DNA of 27,465 bases from Bacteroidales bacterium (GCA_016293065.1 JAEDEY010000019.1:1-27465); one strand, 5' to 3'. Shown: positions 1 through 9,311, numbered from the stretch's first letter. Notes: generated by a model not told the origin, from the sequence alone. Program-made: numbers and translations.

Positions 1-32
1 ACATTTGATATCACTGCTCAATAATAAGAATC

Positions 33-2282
33 ATGAAGAGGTTGATTAACCTCGCTTTCTCGCTTCTCGCTGTCATCATCTTTTCTGCATGCTCAGACAG
101 CGAGAGCGAATATCAAGGCGAGTATATAACAATCGGAGAAACGGAGGTGAATGTCGGGTGCGACGATACCTTCTACTCCATTACGATAAACGCAAGGGCA
201 GCATGGACGGCTTCAATCGATAATGCCGCTTCTGCTTCCTGGTTGCGTCTGGTGAAGAACAGTGGTGTCGGGGGTACTGAAAAGCTCACCTTCGAGATGG
301 ACAAGAACACTAAGAAGGAAGCTCGTCAGGCTACTATCAACATCAAGTGCCAGAATGTTGTCAAGCTCGTCAGTGTCACTCAGGCAGGATCGACTGTCGA
401 GACGATGACCGAAGCCGATGTGAAGGACTTCGAGAAATACTACAAGCCGGAGGAATTCAAGTCGATCGATATGTTCAAGAGCGATGCAAAATGGTCATGG
501 TTCCGCTCAAAACAGTCTGAACATTTCTTTGTTTTCTGGGAGAGTGGCTTCGGCAGCGACCCTAATTCGAAGGATGTTCCTGCTGAGTTGCGTGTCGATA
601 TCGATGATCTTCTCGTTAAGGCAGAGCAGTTCTACAAGACCAATATCGAGAAGCTCGGTATGTGTGTCACAGGATTGGGCAAATCACAGCTCGACAAGTA
701 CAAGATGGAGATTTATCTGCTCTATCAGACTGAATGGCTTGCTACTGGCTCCGGCTACGACAACATGATCGGTGCTCTGTGGGTCAATCCTTCTACTTGT
801 CAGCCTGTAGGTTCTACCATTGCACATGAGATTGGTCACTCGTTCCAGTACCAGACCTATTGCGACAATATCCTGCAAGGCAAGGCCAACGACTTCAAGA
901 GCGGCTATCGCTATGGTTATGAAGGCAGTAATGGAGGTTGCGGATTCTGGGAGCAATGTGCCCAGTGGCAGTCGTTCCAGGATTATCCTGACCAGACCAT
1001 CAACAATTACCACTATGACGTGTGGATGCAGAACCATCACCGCCACTTCGAGAACGAATGGCAACGCTATGCAAGCTACTGGCTGCAGTATTACTGGACA
1101 GAGAAGCATGGCAATACCACAGTGGGAAGCATTTGGAACGAAAGCAAGTATCCCGAAGATGCCATTCAGGCATATATGCGCCTGTATTGTGGCAGCAGCT
1201 ATGAAACAGTGAAGAACGAACTGTTCGAATATGCACAGCGTTGCGTGACCTACGACTTCGAGGATGTGCGGCCATACGTTGGCACAGCCTACGATGGTTA
1301 CACCACCAAGCTGCTCAACGCTGGCGATGGCTTCTATCAGGTGGCTTATGCTCATTGCCCAAGTTCGACAGGTTTCAATGTCATTCCGCTTGAAGTGCCG
1401 GAGGCAGGAACAGCCGTAACTGTCACTCTGAAGGGTATGGAGGCTGGAAGCGCTCTCGCCAATGGAGACGCGGGCGAACAGGTAGATGGCGATGGCAAGG
1501 TGGTAGGAACAGTCACTGCCTACAACAACAAAGGCAAGGGCAAGGAAGGCTGGGCTTATGGCTTCGTTGCTCTCAAGAGCGATGGAAGCCGTGAATATGG
1601 CAACATCAATCTTGCAAGCGTTGGCGAACAGGAAGCCTCATATACGGTGCCTGCAGGCACAACACGCCTTTGGGTGGTGGTGCAAGGTGCTCCGACCGAA
1701 TATCGCCAGTGCCCATGGGATGAGAAGGAATCGACCGATGATCAGTGGCCTTATCAGATCAAGGTCAGTGGCACTTCTCTCAAGGGATATTTTGCCATCG
1801 ATGACACTAAGGATCCGACCGATCTCGTCCTTTCATACGATGTCGATTGTAAGGCTTCTGAAGAAGGTTATGTTCAGGGAACTATCGACCTTCAGTCGAA
1901 TGGCGACATAAAGAAACTTGCTCAGGCTTTCGTCATGGACGCATCTACTCTTTCGTCAAATACTGTCAACATTGCCAATGGCACTACTGCGACTCCAACC
2001 GAAGGAAAGGTCGTTCTCGGACTCCTGCAGCCAGATGGCAGCATCAGCTATTCATACACAGCCAATGCCGGATTCTATTGCAAGGCCGATGGCAAACAGG
2101 GATCATGGGGCGAAGGAGACCCACTGTGGTTTGAATATGACAAGGATAATTTCGTCATCACCTATGGACATTTCCCTGGCAAGACTGAAGCTGGCAAGAC
2201 TTATACCATCAAGCCTGTATTAGTCTTCACCAAGGGAGGTAAGCAATATCAGGCTACGATAACCTTGAAAATGAAATATTAG
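33..2282 (+). CDS. Surface lipoprotein with BACON domain and HExxH metallopeptidase-like core
   Basis: 749 aa. A lipoprotein signal ends at Cys20, followed by the acidic stretch SDSESE, the kind of sequence that sends Bacteroidetes lipoproteins to the cell surface. Residues about 33-120 form a BACON module (WTASI, WLRL, VTQAG). The core, about 140-420, carries H265-E-I-G-H269, with E307 (GFWEQ) as a possible third metal ligand, a layout like gluzincin metallopeptidases. A beta-rich region (about 425-585) follows, then a C-terminal domain (about 595-749) that resembles DUF4859. The core and beta region recur in the next gene, so the two are paralogues; I think the family is DUF6055, from memory. 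Neither peptidase activity nor substrate can be read from the sequence. The gene ends 3 bases before the next, so the two are surely co-transcribed. The ATG at 33 gives a complete signal peptide. The gene is certain; the function is inferred. Confidence 0.85.
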   Translation: MKRLINLAFSLLAVIIFSACSDSESEYQGEYITIGETEVNVGCDDTFYSITINARAAWTASIDNAASASWLRLVKNSGVGGTEKLTFEMDKNTKKEARQATINIKCQNVVKLVSVTQAGSTVETMTEADVKDFEKYYKPEEFKSIDMFKSDAKWSWFRSKQSEHFFVFWESGFGSDPNSKDVPAELRVDIDDLLVKAEQFYKTNIEKLGMCVTGLGKSQLDKYKMEIYLLYQTEWLATGSGYDNMIGALWVNPSTCQPVGSTIAHEIGHSFQYQTYCDNILQGKANDFKSGYRYGYEGSNGGCGFWEQCAQWQSFQDYPDQTINNYHYDVWMQNHHRHFENEWQRYASYWLQYYWTEKHGNTTVGSIWNESKYPEDAIQAYMRLYCGSSYETVKNELFEYAQRCVTYDFEDVRPYVGTAYDGYTTKLLNAGDGFYQVAYAHCPSSTGFNVIPLEVPEAGTAVTVTLKGMEAGSALANGDAGEQVDGDGKVVGTVTAYNNKGKGKEGWAYGFVALKSDGSREYGNINLASVGEQEASYTVPAGTTRLWVVVQGAPTEYRQCPWDEKESTDDQWPYQIKVSGTSLKGYFAIDDTKDPTDLVLSYDVDCKASEEGYVQGTIDLQSNGDIKKLAQAFVMDASTLSSNTVNIANGTTATPTEGKVVLGLLQPDGSISYSYTANAGFYCKADGKQGSWGEGDPLWFEYDKDNFVITYGHFPGKTEAGKTYTIKPVLVFTKGGKQYQATITLKMKY

Positions 2283-2285
2283 TTT

Positions 2286-3596
2286 ATGCACATGTTAGTT
2301 AGGATGATTTTTGTGCTGCTGGCACTGGGTTCGCTCAGTGCCTCGGCACAAAAGTTTATTTACACTCCAAAGGACTTGCAGCCGATTAACCTGCTCTGCG
2401 ACTCATCGACATGGAGCTACACGAGAATGACTTGTACCGACAACTTCGCTATCATGTGGCAGAAGGGTTTCGGCTATGATCTCGCTTGCCCGCCTTCGCT
2501 TGAAGGTCAGCCAATGAAGGTCAATCTCGACAATCTCAAGGACAAGCTCGAGAGCTACTATGCTTTCTTCCGCGACTCTCTTCAGTTTGTCCGCCACGGG
2601 TCGAAGTCTGAGAAATACCGTATGATGGTGATGATCAACTATTCGCTCGAAGGTACTGCTTACGGAGGTGACTACGATGGAGAGATTGGAGCTCTCTGGC
2701 TCGCTCCCAACCGCATTCAGGACCAGCGGCTGAACTGCATTGCCCACGAACTCGGTCATTCGTTCCAGTCGCAGATCACATGCGATGGAGAGGGTGAGGC
2801 ATGGGGTGGCTGTGGCTTTTTTGAGATGACTTCACAGTGGATGCTGTGGCAGGTCAATCCCGAATGGATTACCGATGAGAAATACCACTTTGACGCATTC
2901 ACCAAGACATGCCACAAGGCTTTCCTGCACCTTGAGAATATCTACCATTCACCTTATATCCTCGAATGTTGGGGAGAGAAACATGGCAAGCCTTTCATTG
3001 CCGAACTCTTCCGGCAGGGAAAGCGAGGAGAAGATCCTGTGATGACATATCAGAGGCTCACAGGAATCTCGCAAAGTCAATTCTGTGACGAGATGTTCTG
3101 CAATGTGAGCCGTATGGTCAATATGGATTTCCCGAGAGCATGGAAGGAGACAAGACCGTATGCCGAGAAGTTCTCCACCGAGCTGAAGCCTGCCGAGGAT
3201 GGCTGGAAGCGAGTAGGAGCAGAGTGCTGCCCCGAGAACTATGGCTTCAACATCATCAGGCTCGATGTGCCGGATGCAGGTTCGACAGTCAAGGTGAAGT
3301 TCCGTGGACTGGCATCACATGACGACTATGTCACTCTCAACCCTGAAGCAGCAGGCTGGCGCTATGGTCTCGTTGGCATAGACACTGAAGGCAAGACCAT
3401 CTACGGCAAGATGTGCAGAGCGTCAAAAGGCACAGCAACATTGAAAACCACAAAAGACCGCCCACTCAAAAGCGTCTATCTTGTGGTTATGGGTGCACCA
3501 AAACGCCATTGGCAGAATGTCGATGCCTGGGGACCAGAGGGAGAAACAGGCACGCCTCAGCCCGATGCGCAATGGGGATATGAAATAAAGTATTAA
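2286..3596 (+). CDS. Secreted HExxH metallopeptidase-like protein, short paralogue of the preceding gene
   Basis: 436 aa. The N terminus is a type I signal peptide ending near SASAQ, with no lipobox, so the product is probably periplasmic or secreted rather than lipid-anchored. It lacks the BACON and C-terminal modules of its upstream paralogue but keeps the core: H154-E-L-G-H158 with E180 (GFFEM) 22 residues later. The shared words GALW, AHE-GHSFQ, GGCGF-E, EKHG and VV-GAP align in order across both proteins, as does the C-terminal beta region (about 300-436). Only 3 bases separate it from the upstream stop and 24 from the GH43 gene, which implies one operon. ATGs at 2286, 2292 and 2304 could all start it; the first is used. 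It may act on a protein or glycoprotein partner of the GH43 substrate, but this is inference. The family (perhaps DUF6055) has no function known to me. Confidence 0.85.
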   Translation: MHMLVRMIFVLLALGSLSASAQKFIYTPKDLQPINLLCDSSTWSYTRMTCTDNFAIMWQKGFGYDLACPPSLEGQPMKVNLDNLKDKLESYYAFFRDSLQFVRHGSKSEKYRMMVMINYSLEGTAYGGDYDGEIGALWLAPNRIQDQRLNCIAHELGHSFQSQITCDGEGEAWGGCGFFEMTSQWMLWQVNPEWITDEKYHFDAFTKTCHKAFLHLENIYHSPYILECWGEKHGKPFIAELFRQGKRGEDPVMTYQRLTGISQSQFCDEMFCNVSRMVNMDFPRAWKETRPYAEKFSTELKPAEDGWKRVGAECCPENYGFNIIRLDVPDAGSTVKVKFRGLASHDDYVTLNPEAAGWRYGLVGIDTEGKTIYGKMCRASKGTATLKTTKDRPLKSVYLVVMGAPKRHWQNVDAWGPEGETGTPQPDAQWGYEIKY

Positions 3597-3620
3597 TTGA
3601 GAAGAACCAATAATTGAACA

Positions 3621-6476
3621 ATGGTAAATATGGAATCCAAGAAACAGATTATTATTGCTCTGTTGGCTGTAGCCACTCTTTCTGCTAATGCACAACAGAA
3701 GGAACGTGAATATACTCCATCGCCCGTCAAGGGGACGACATGGAATGCCGAGGGTAACATGAATCCTTTCATTCCAGGTTATTTCGCTGACCCTACAATA
3801 CGCAAGTTCGGTGATACCTATTATCTATATGCCACAACCGATGGCACCGGCAATGGTTACGGTCCTGCTCAGGTCTGGGTGAGCCACGACTTCGTCAACT
3901 GGCGCAATTTTGTAATGAATTGGCCTACGACCGAAGTGGTATGGGCTCCTGATGTAGTGCGCCAGAAGAATGGCCGATATCGTTACTATTACTGTGAACC
4001 TTGCAATATCAATGTGGGCGAAAGCGACTCGCCTGTAGGCCCATGGCGCAATATTCTCGGCAAGGAAGATGCTGTCTTGGTTCCTGATCGCTATGTGCAC
4101 AATGTCATCACTCTCGATCCGATGCTCTTCGAGGATGAGGATGGCAGTCAGTATCTCTATTTCACGACATGGGGAATATACGATGGTTTCGGTTGTGGAG
4201 TTGCAAAGCTTCGCGATGGAGACTTAGACCCTGATGCCTTGTCAAAGGATGTGAAGCTCGATGCCCGAGGCTGGAATGAGGTTCATCCTTATCCCATTGC
4301 TGCTGATTCGTTCTTCTCTGATAAGCGTCTCATTCCGAATACCGAGCTGAAGGATATTTTCGAGGCACCATTCATTTTCAAGCGCAATGGCATCTACTAT
4401 TTCACCTATTCTTCAGGAAGCTGCCATACCGATACCTATCGTGTCCAGTATGCCACCTCAACTATAGGGCCAATGGGTCCTTTCACCTATAAGGGCGAGA
4501 TTCTCACCACCAATGCTGACGAAACAGTTCATGGTCCTGGGCATCATTCCATTATCGACATCGATGGCAAGTACTACATAGTATATCACCGTCATAACAA
4601 TCCAAAGTCTGTACATGGATTCAATCGTCAGGTATGCATTGACCAGATCACTTTTGACAGCAATGGCGATATCCTTCCTATAGTGCCGACTCACAATGCT
4701 CTTGGTGTTGAGGTTTCCTCTGCTTCTGCCGCTGACAATCTCGCACGTGGTGCTACCGTAACTGCATCTTCCTACTATGACGAGTGGTTCAAGCCTGAAT
4801 ATGCAGTTGACGACAACAATGCCACACTGTGGAAGGCTCGTCATGCAAACTGGGACTCAGAAGGTGGCAAGCGTCATGACGAGTGGATCATGCTCGACCT
4901 CGGCAAGGCGAAGTCCTTCACCGAGATCTGGACTCAGTTCGAATATCCTACTTTCTTCTACCAATATCGCATTGAGACTTCGCTCGAAGGCAATCGTTGG
5001 GAGATGTATGCCGACCATACCGACAACACCATGCAAGGGTCTCCAATGATCGACCGAGGCAAGACAAAGGCTCGCTTCATACGTCTTTCCATCACCGATA
5101 CCCAGAAGAATGGTCATCTGCCAGCAGTGTGGAACATCAAGGTCTGGAAGAAGGCTCCTCGATTGCCAGAGATCACTGCCGAGACCAACGATGCCTATCC
5201 TGGAATGCATCGGATGGATGTGGATGCAGATGAGCGAAAAGATACCAAGACGTTCGTTTCGATAGATGCTGATGCCATAGCCGCCAATTCCAGCAAGGCT
5301 TTTGACATCGAGAGGGTAGAGGCCAATGGCATGACGTTCGATGCCAACCAGCCGTTGCGTATGCGAGTGAAAGATGGCCGATGGGCAATGTTCTTCAATG
5401 GCACTCAGTATCTGAGGAGCAGCAATGTGGTTCCTTCCGCATATCGCTACAACGCTCCATATACCATTTCTGCATGGACCCTTTCTACAAAGGTGCGTCC
5501 TGTCTCAACCGTTGTCTCGTTGTCATCGTCTCATGCCGACCTCGCTACAACCGAGTTCAGGTTAGGTTCTGACAATGCTGCTGGCCTTATCAATCACAAC
5601 GGCTCGTTTGAAAGTTGCGGAGCCACAGACATCATCAAGTCGTGCGAAGGGGAATGGACAATGTGGACCATCACCTATGACGGATGGATGGAGCGTGTAT
5701 ATTGCAATGGCAAGAAGGTGAGGGAACAGAACAACTTCATCATGTTGCGTCCAGAGGGTCACATCACCATTGGTGCAGACGGCTCAGGCACAAACAATTT
5801 TGTCGGATATCTACATTCCGTGTCCATCTCACCTACATCAATGTCTGACGAAGACATCAAGCAGATGTATGACCAAACCAAACAATCGGCACTGCCCTCT
5901 CTTGGCGATGATGACTTTGAGGAAACGGATCCAAATAGCCGCTTTGTACTGTCTCCCGCTATGAAGCCTGTGTTTGATAAACCGGAGCCTTTCACGCTCT
6001 CAGCTGCTACCCCTGATTTCAACATCGATCCATTGGGTAACGGAGGATATATCTATCATGAGGTTGAGGGAGATTTCGTTGTGATGGCCACTGTCGATGA
6101 CATTGAAGGACTGTCAGAGAAGAAACTGAAGGGATGGAACGATGGAGGTATTCTTGTAGTAGCCGACAGCACATATTTCCAGTTAGGTGCCTTCCCGCTC
6201 TATAACTGCGGCAATATGTTCACTATTCTCAGCAATCAGGGTCGTCCGCAATATCCCAACTATTCGGGTTATGATTTCCATCGCTACTTGCAGTTCGAAC
6301 GTCGAGGATCACAGCTTTTCGCACGCACATCGGCCGATGGCAAGACTTGGGAAAATATGTCTGGCTCGCCTGTCGAAGTCAAGTCTGCAAAGATCAAGAT
6401 AGGAGCATATCAGACAACATATTCGCAGAACTATTCGTGGGTCAGACTTAAGGATTATTTAATCTATAGTCACTAA
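3621..6476 (+). CDS. Multimodular glycoside hydrolase family 43 protein (GH43-CBM32-LamG-C-terminal beta-sandwich)
   Basis: 951 aa with a type I signal peptide (ending near SANAQ). The GH43 five-bladed propeller spans about 45-360 and shows the expected trio: catalytic base D57 (FADPT), D166 (TLDPM) and general acid E248 (IFEAPF). An F5/8 type C (CBM32-like) domain follows at about 372-508, a LamG/concanavalin-like sandwich at about 567-753, and a C-terminal sandwich (about 774-951) like those that close over the active site in some GH43 enzymes. GH43 enzymes are inverting and mostly remove alpha-L-arabinofuranose, beta-xylose or beta-1,3-galactose; I cannot assign the subfamily. Co-transcription with the two HExxH proteins and the nearby GH127-type gene favour arabinose- or galactose-bearing plant glycans or glycoproteins. 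The start is 3621, or the in-frame ATG at 3630. It is last in its operon. Confidence 0.9.
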   Translation: MVNMESKKQIIIALLAVATLSANAQQKEREYTPSPVKGTTWNAEGNMNPFIPGYFADPTIRKFGDTYYLYATTDGTGNGYGPAQVWVSHDFVNWRNFVMNWPTTEVVWAPDVVRQKNGRYRYYYCEPCNINVGESDSPVGPWRNILGKEDAVLVPDRYVHNVITLDPMLFEDEDGSQYLYFTTWGIYDGFGCGVAKLRDGDLDPDALSKDVKLDARGWNEVHPYPIAADSFFSDKRLIPNTELKDIFEAPFIFKRNGIYYFTYSSGSCHTDTYRVQYATSTIGPMGPFTYKGEILTTNADETVHGPGHHSIIDIDGKYYIVYHRHNNPKSVHGFNRQVCIDQITFDSNGDILPIVPTHNALGVEVSSASAADNLARGATVTASSYYDEWFKPEYAVDDNNATLWKARHANWDSEGGKRHDEWIMLDLGKAKSFTEIWTQFEYPTFFYQYRIETSLEGNRWEMYADHTDNTMQGSPMIDRGKTKARFIRLSITDTQKNGHLPAVWNIKVWKKAPRLPEITAETNDAYPGMHRMDVDADERKDTKTFVSIDADAIAANSSKAFDIERVEANGMTFDANQPLRMRVKDGRWAMFFNGTQYLRSSNVVPSAYRYNAPYTISAWTLSTKVRPVSTVVSLSSSHADLATTEFRLGSDNAAGLINHNGSFESCGATDIIKSCEGEWTMWTITYDGWMERVYCNGKKVREQNNFIMLRPEGHITIGADGSGTNNFVGYLHSVSISPTSMSDEDIKQMYDQTKQSALPSLGDDDFEETDPNSRFVLSPAMKPVFDKPEPFTLSAATPDFNIDPLGNGGYIYHEVEGDFVVMATVDDIEGLSEKKLKGWNDGGILVVADSTYFQLGAFPLYNCGNMFTILSNQGRPQYPNYSGYDFHRYLQFERRGSQLFARTSADGKTWENMSGSPVEVKSAKIKIGAYQTTYSQNYSWVRLKDYLIYSH

Positions 6477-6496
6477 ACAGAAGAATAACATAGAAA

Positions 6497-6533
6497 ACTG
6501 GTGCTGCTGTCTGTCATACAGATTGCAGCACCA
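6497..6533. terminator. Bidirectional hairpin between GH43 and GH127-type genes
   Basis: A perfect 10-bp outer stem (CTGGTGCTGC with GCAGCACCAG), a 2x2 internal loop, a 5-bp inner stem (TCTGT/ACAGA) and a 3-base loop lie between two convergent stop codons. On the minus strand it is followed by a TTTT run, on the plus strand by AT-rich sequence without a strong T tract. It probably ends transcripts from both sides. Confidence 0.7.
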
Positions 6534-6611
6534 GCATTATTTATAACTTATGCAAGAGTCTTTACTGTGCATTTTCATTGAAAATCCCCAGTAGAGTTGC
6601 GCAATTTAATG

Positions 6612-9002
6612 TTAGTTCCTCTTCAGTCTTACTCCGTAGATCTGTCCGACCTGACGGCCCTTGTGAGCAACAAACTTTACTCTCACTTCGTTCTTGCCTT
6701 CGAGCATTGAGGCAGGGAGAGGGTAGTCAACGGTCTTGAACTGTGTGGTGCGCCAACGATGAGAGTTGTTGACACTGGTGAGGAGGGCATCGTCGATGTA
6801 GATGTCGAACTCCGATGTGCGCCATTCGTCCTGACCCCAGAAGGTAAGCTGGAGGGAGAGGTCTGTCTCGCCCTTGGTCTGCATGAGATAAGAGAAGTAA
6901 CTGCCATCGCGTGCATCGCGATAGAAAACTCCTTCGGTGCTGCCCTTCTCCGAATTGTCGGTCTCCATGCGATGGTCGGTCTCGGGCTGCTGTTCTCCAG
7001 GCATTACTTTATCGACGGTGGCAGCCTCAAGAGCCTGACGTGCGCTTTCTTCGTCGGCAAGTCGTTGTGTATAAGCCTTGTAATCAGTTTCGCTCAACGC
7101 AAGCCAATACATCATGTAGCGCGAGTCGTGGATTTCAAAGAAAGGCTGCAACTCGCCATTAGGGATGGCATTCTCCATGCGAGTGGCGAGGGTGAAGTGT
7201 AATGGCTTGCCCTCCACAGGGCGAAGGTCACCTGCAATGTCGCTAATCTCCTTTGGCAAAAGGATAGGAGCCTTGTCGAGAGGCAGTTTCATGCCGCCTG
7301 CATATTGTCCGAAACGGCTGTCATCGGCTATCAGCGAACTCATGTCTTCTGTGCCTGTCTTCATGCCGAGCACGATAGGACCATACATGATGGCTACATA
7401 TTGAGGCACGTTTGGCATACGCTCAACGCTGGCGTGCATAGGCATCGAGATGGCGATGCGGTCGCCCTTCTTCCATTTGCGGCTGATGCAGACGAATCCA
7501 TTTTCCTCATATTGTTCGGCTTCAAATCCGATACCCTTGACCTCAAACTTATCGCACCATGCTGGCTTCCTGATCTTTAGAGTGAAGACACCCTTGCCTT
7601 TGGTGACGGCAATCTCTGACGTCTCGCCATAAGGGAATGCAGTTTCCTGGCGAATGGTGATGCCACGATCACGCCAGTTGAGCTCGGAAGCAACGAAGAG
7701 ATTGACATACAGAACATCGTCCGAGGACTTTTCGCCCTTCTTGCGAGTCCATGCCCACTGTCCGTACTTGCCATGGTTTTCCATGCCTGTTCCCACGCAG
7801 CACCACATTGCCATGTTTGGAGCCGAATAGTTGCGGTAGTGGCGAGGACGTGCAGCCGTGAAATAGACATATCCACCGTGCTCAGGGTGCTGGGTCGAAA
7901 GGATGTGATTGAACATCGCACGCTCGTAGAAGTTGCCATAGGCCGCATTCGGATTGGCGCGGTTGAGGAACTCTGTGAGCTTGAGCATATTGTAGGTGTT
8001 GCACGACTCAGGACCATCGATGTCGTTGACATAGTCGATACAGGTCTCCTTGGTCGGGAAATGCTCGCGACGGCTATTGCCACCGATGGCGAGCGAACGC
8101 TGCTGAGTGACAATCTCCCAGAAGTACTGGCTTGCATCGTGCCATTGTGCATCACCACTGAGTTCGGCAATGCGCTGGAATCCAATCACCTTTGGTATCT
8201 GTGTGTTGGCATGCATGTTGTCGAGACAGTCCTTATGGTTCTTCATTGGAGTGAGCAACTGACGGTGAGCGAAACGTCGGGCGCAGTCGAGATAGCGCTG
8301 GTCGCCAGTCATGGCATAGGCATCAGCAATCACCTCATCCATACCTCCGTGCTCATTGCTCAACATACGTTCCATTTGTTCGTCGCTCAGTTCTGATGTG
8401 ATATCGACAGCCCAGTCGCAGAACTTCAGGAAGAGCTGACGGGCATCCTCGTTGCCGCAGTAGAGCCATGCATCGCGCAATCCTGCATACATCTTATGAA
8501 GGTTGTAGAATGGAGCCCACGAGCCGAAATACTGAGCGAAGTCACCCTTGCGGAATGTTGACCACAGTTTCTCGCTCTGAGGGAATCCGCCTACGTAGTT
8601 CTTTGCCCATTCTGCACCACGCTTGTCGTTGGCCTCTGCACAAAGCTTGAGTTCTCCAATCATATACTCCATGCGCCGACGGCACTCCTCGCTGCCTGTA
8701 GCGGCATTGATGGCAAGAGCCGAAAGGTAATGTCCGCCCACGTGACCGTCGAGTCCGTCCCAGTTAGGGTAGGTAGGTTTGCGAGGTTCGAGTCCAGCCT
8801 CCTTGCGGTAAGGAGCCAGCATTCGGTCGCAGTCGTACTTCATGAGGTTTTCAACGTTGAGGTCGCGAGCATGTTTCAGTGGTCCATCGAGCAATGTGAT
8901 GTCGCTCAACGGAAATTCATCGCAGTAGAGTTTGTCCTGTGCCAATGCCGAACAAGGCATCAGCAGGCAAAACAGTCCGGCAAAAATCAGTTTTCTGTTC
9001 AT
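6612..9002 (-). CDS. GH127/GH146-type beta-L-arabinofuranosidase (DUF1680 family)
   Basis: 796 aa from the ATG at 9002, which begins a clear signal peptide (MNRKLIFAGLFC, ending near ALAQ). The open frame extends to a TTG at 9047, but that TTG lies inside the promoter -7 box and cannot be the start. The protein matches the (alpha/alpha)6-barrel family Glyco_hydro_127 (DUF1680). The zinc-thiolate site known from HypBA1 is visible as E332-S-C334 and C401-C402 (MWCCVGTG), with C402 or C401 as likely nucleophile; E313 (REHF) is a tentative acid/base. The family releases beta-L-arabinofuranose from arabinan side chains or hydroxyproline-rich glycoproteins. The C-terminal 120 or so residues form an extra beta-rich domain (ending IYGVRLKRN). 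It has its own promoter and converges on the GH43 operon, which suggests shared substrates but separate control. GH127 versus GH146 is not settled. Confidence 0.9.
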   Translation of the reverse strand: MNRKLIFAGLFCLLMPCSALAQDKLYCDEFPLSDITLLDGPLKHARDLNVENLMKYDCDRMLAPYRKEAGLEPRKPTYPNWDGLDGHVGGHYLSALAINAATGSEECRRRMEYMIGELKLCAEANDKRGAEWAKNYVGGFPQSEKLWSTFRKGDFAQYFGSWAPFYNLHKMYAGLRDAWLYCGNEDARQLFLKFCDWAVDITSELSDEQMERMLSNEHGGMDEVIADAYAMTGDQRYLDCARRFAHRQLLTPMKNHKDCLDNMHANTQIPKVIGFQRIAELSGDAQWHDASQYFWEIVTQQRSLAIGGNSRREHFPTKETCIDYVNDIDGPESCNTYNMLKLTEFLNRANPNAAYGNFYERAMFNHILSTQHPEHGGYVYFTAARPRHYRNYSAPNMAMWCCVGTGMENHGKYGQWAWTRKKGEKSSDDVLYVNLFVASELNWRDRGITIRQETAFPYGETSEIAVTKGKGVFTLKIRKPAWCDKFEVKGIGFEAEQYEENGFVCISRKWKKGDRIAISMPMHASVERMPNVPQYVAIMYGPIVLGMKTGTEDMSSLIADDSRFGQYAGGMKLPLDKAPILLPKEISDIAGDLRPVEGKPLHFTLATRMENAIPNGELQPFFEIHDSRYMMYWLALSETDYKAYTQRLADEESARQALEAATVDKVMPGEQQPETDHRMETDNSEKGSTEGVFYRDARDGSYFSYLMQTKGETDLSLQLTFWGQDEWRTSEFDIYIDDALLTSVNNSHRWRTTQFKTVDYPLPASMLEGKNEVRVKFVAHKGRQVGQIYGVRLKRN

Positions 9003-9044
9003 TAGTAATAGAGTTAGTAATGATAATTCAAATAATTTGGTGTG

Positions 9045-9052
9045 CAAATATA
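9045..9052 (-). promoter_or_regulatory. -7 promoter box (TATATTTG) of the GH127-type gene
   Basis: Reads TATATTTG on the minus strand, matching the Bacteroidetes -7 consensus TAnnTTTG, 42 bases before the ATG at 9002. No good TTTG is seen at the -33 position, which may mean activator dependence. The TTG at 9047 lies within this box. Confidence 0.6.
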
Positions 9053-9311
9053 ATGATTTTTTCCTAATACATATATCATATTTGTAACATTTATCATTGT
9101 ATTTGCATTAAAGTGACGTTTTGCCCTGAATCTCCGCCGATATTTATCCTGTTCAAAAGTTTTTGTTTCAAAATAAATGCTGATACTGCTGATAAATGCT
9201 AGGAAATCCTTTCCTTATCTGTTACATTTACTATGTTTTTTGGGGATTTTGTAGGAAATATCAGCAAAAGTATCTATTTTTGCCGATAGATATGTATATC
9301 TTCATACTTTG
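9053..9311. other. AT-rich intergenic region with no gene
   Basis: About 260 AT-rich bases between the GH127-type promoter and the tRNA. No convincing ORF or RNA gene is seen. A plus-strand TATTTTTG at 9275-9282 fits the -7 consensus, but the nearest upstream TTTG is 23 bases away, longer than usual. If active, it would run antisense through the tRNA towards ung. Confidence 0.4.

Noticed and set aside
684..1355. 223-aa open frame on the minus strand
   Set aside because: Antisense to the first HExxH protein; no start signal or recognisable domain.
7773..8396. 207-aa open frame on the plus strand
   Set aside because: Antisense to the GH127-type gene, which has intact catalytic residues across this stretch.
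9275..9282. Plus-strand TATTTTTG as a promoter for ung
   Set aside because: The nearest upstream TTTG is 23 bases away, and the transcript would run antisense through the tRNA; too weak to call as a feature.
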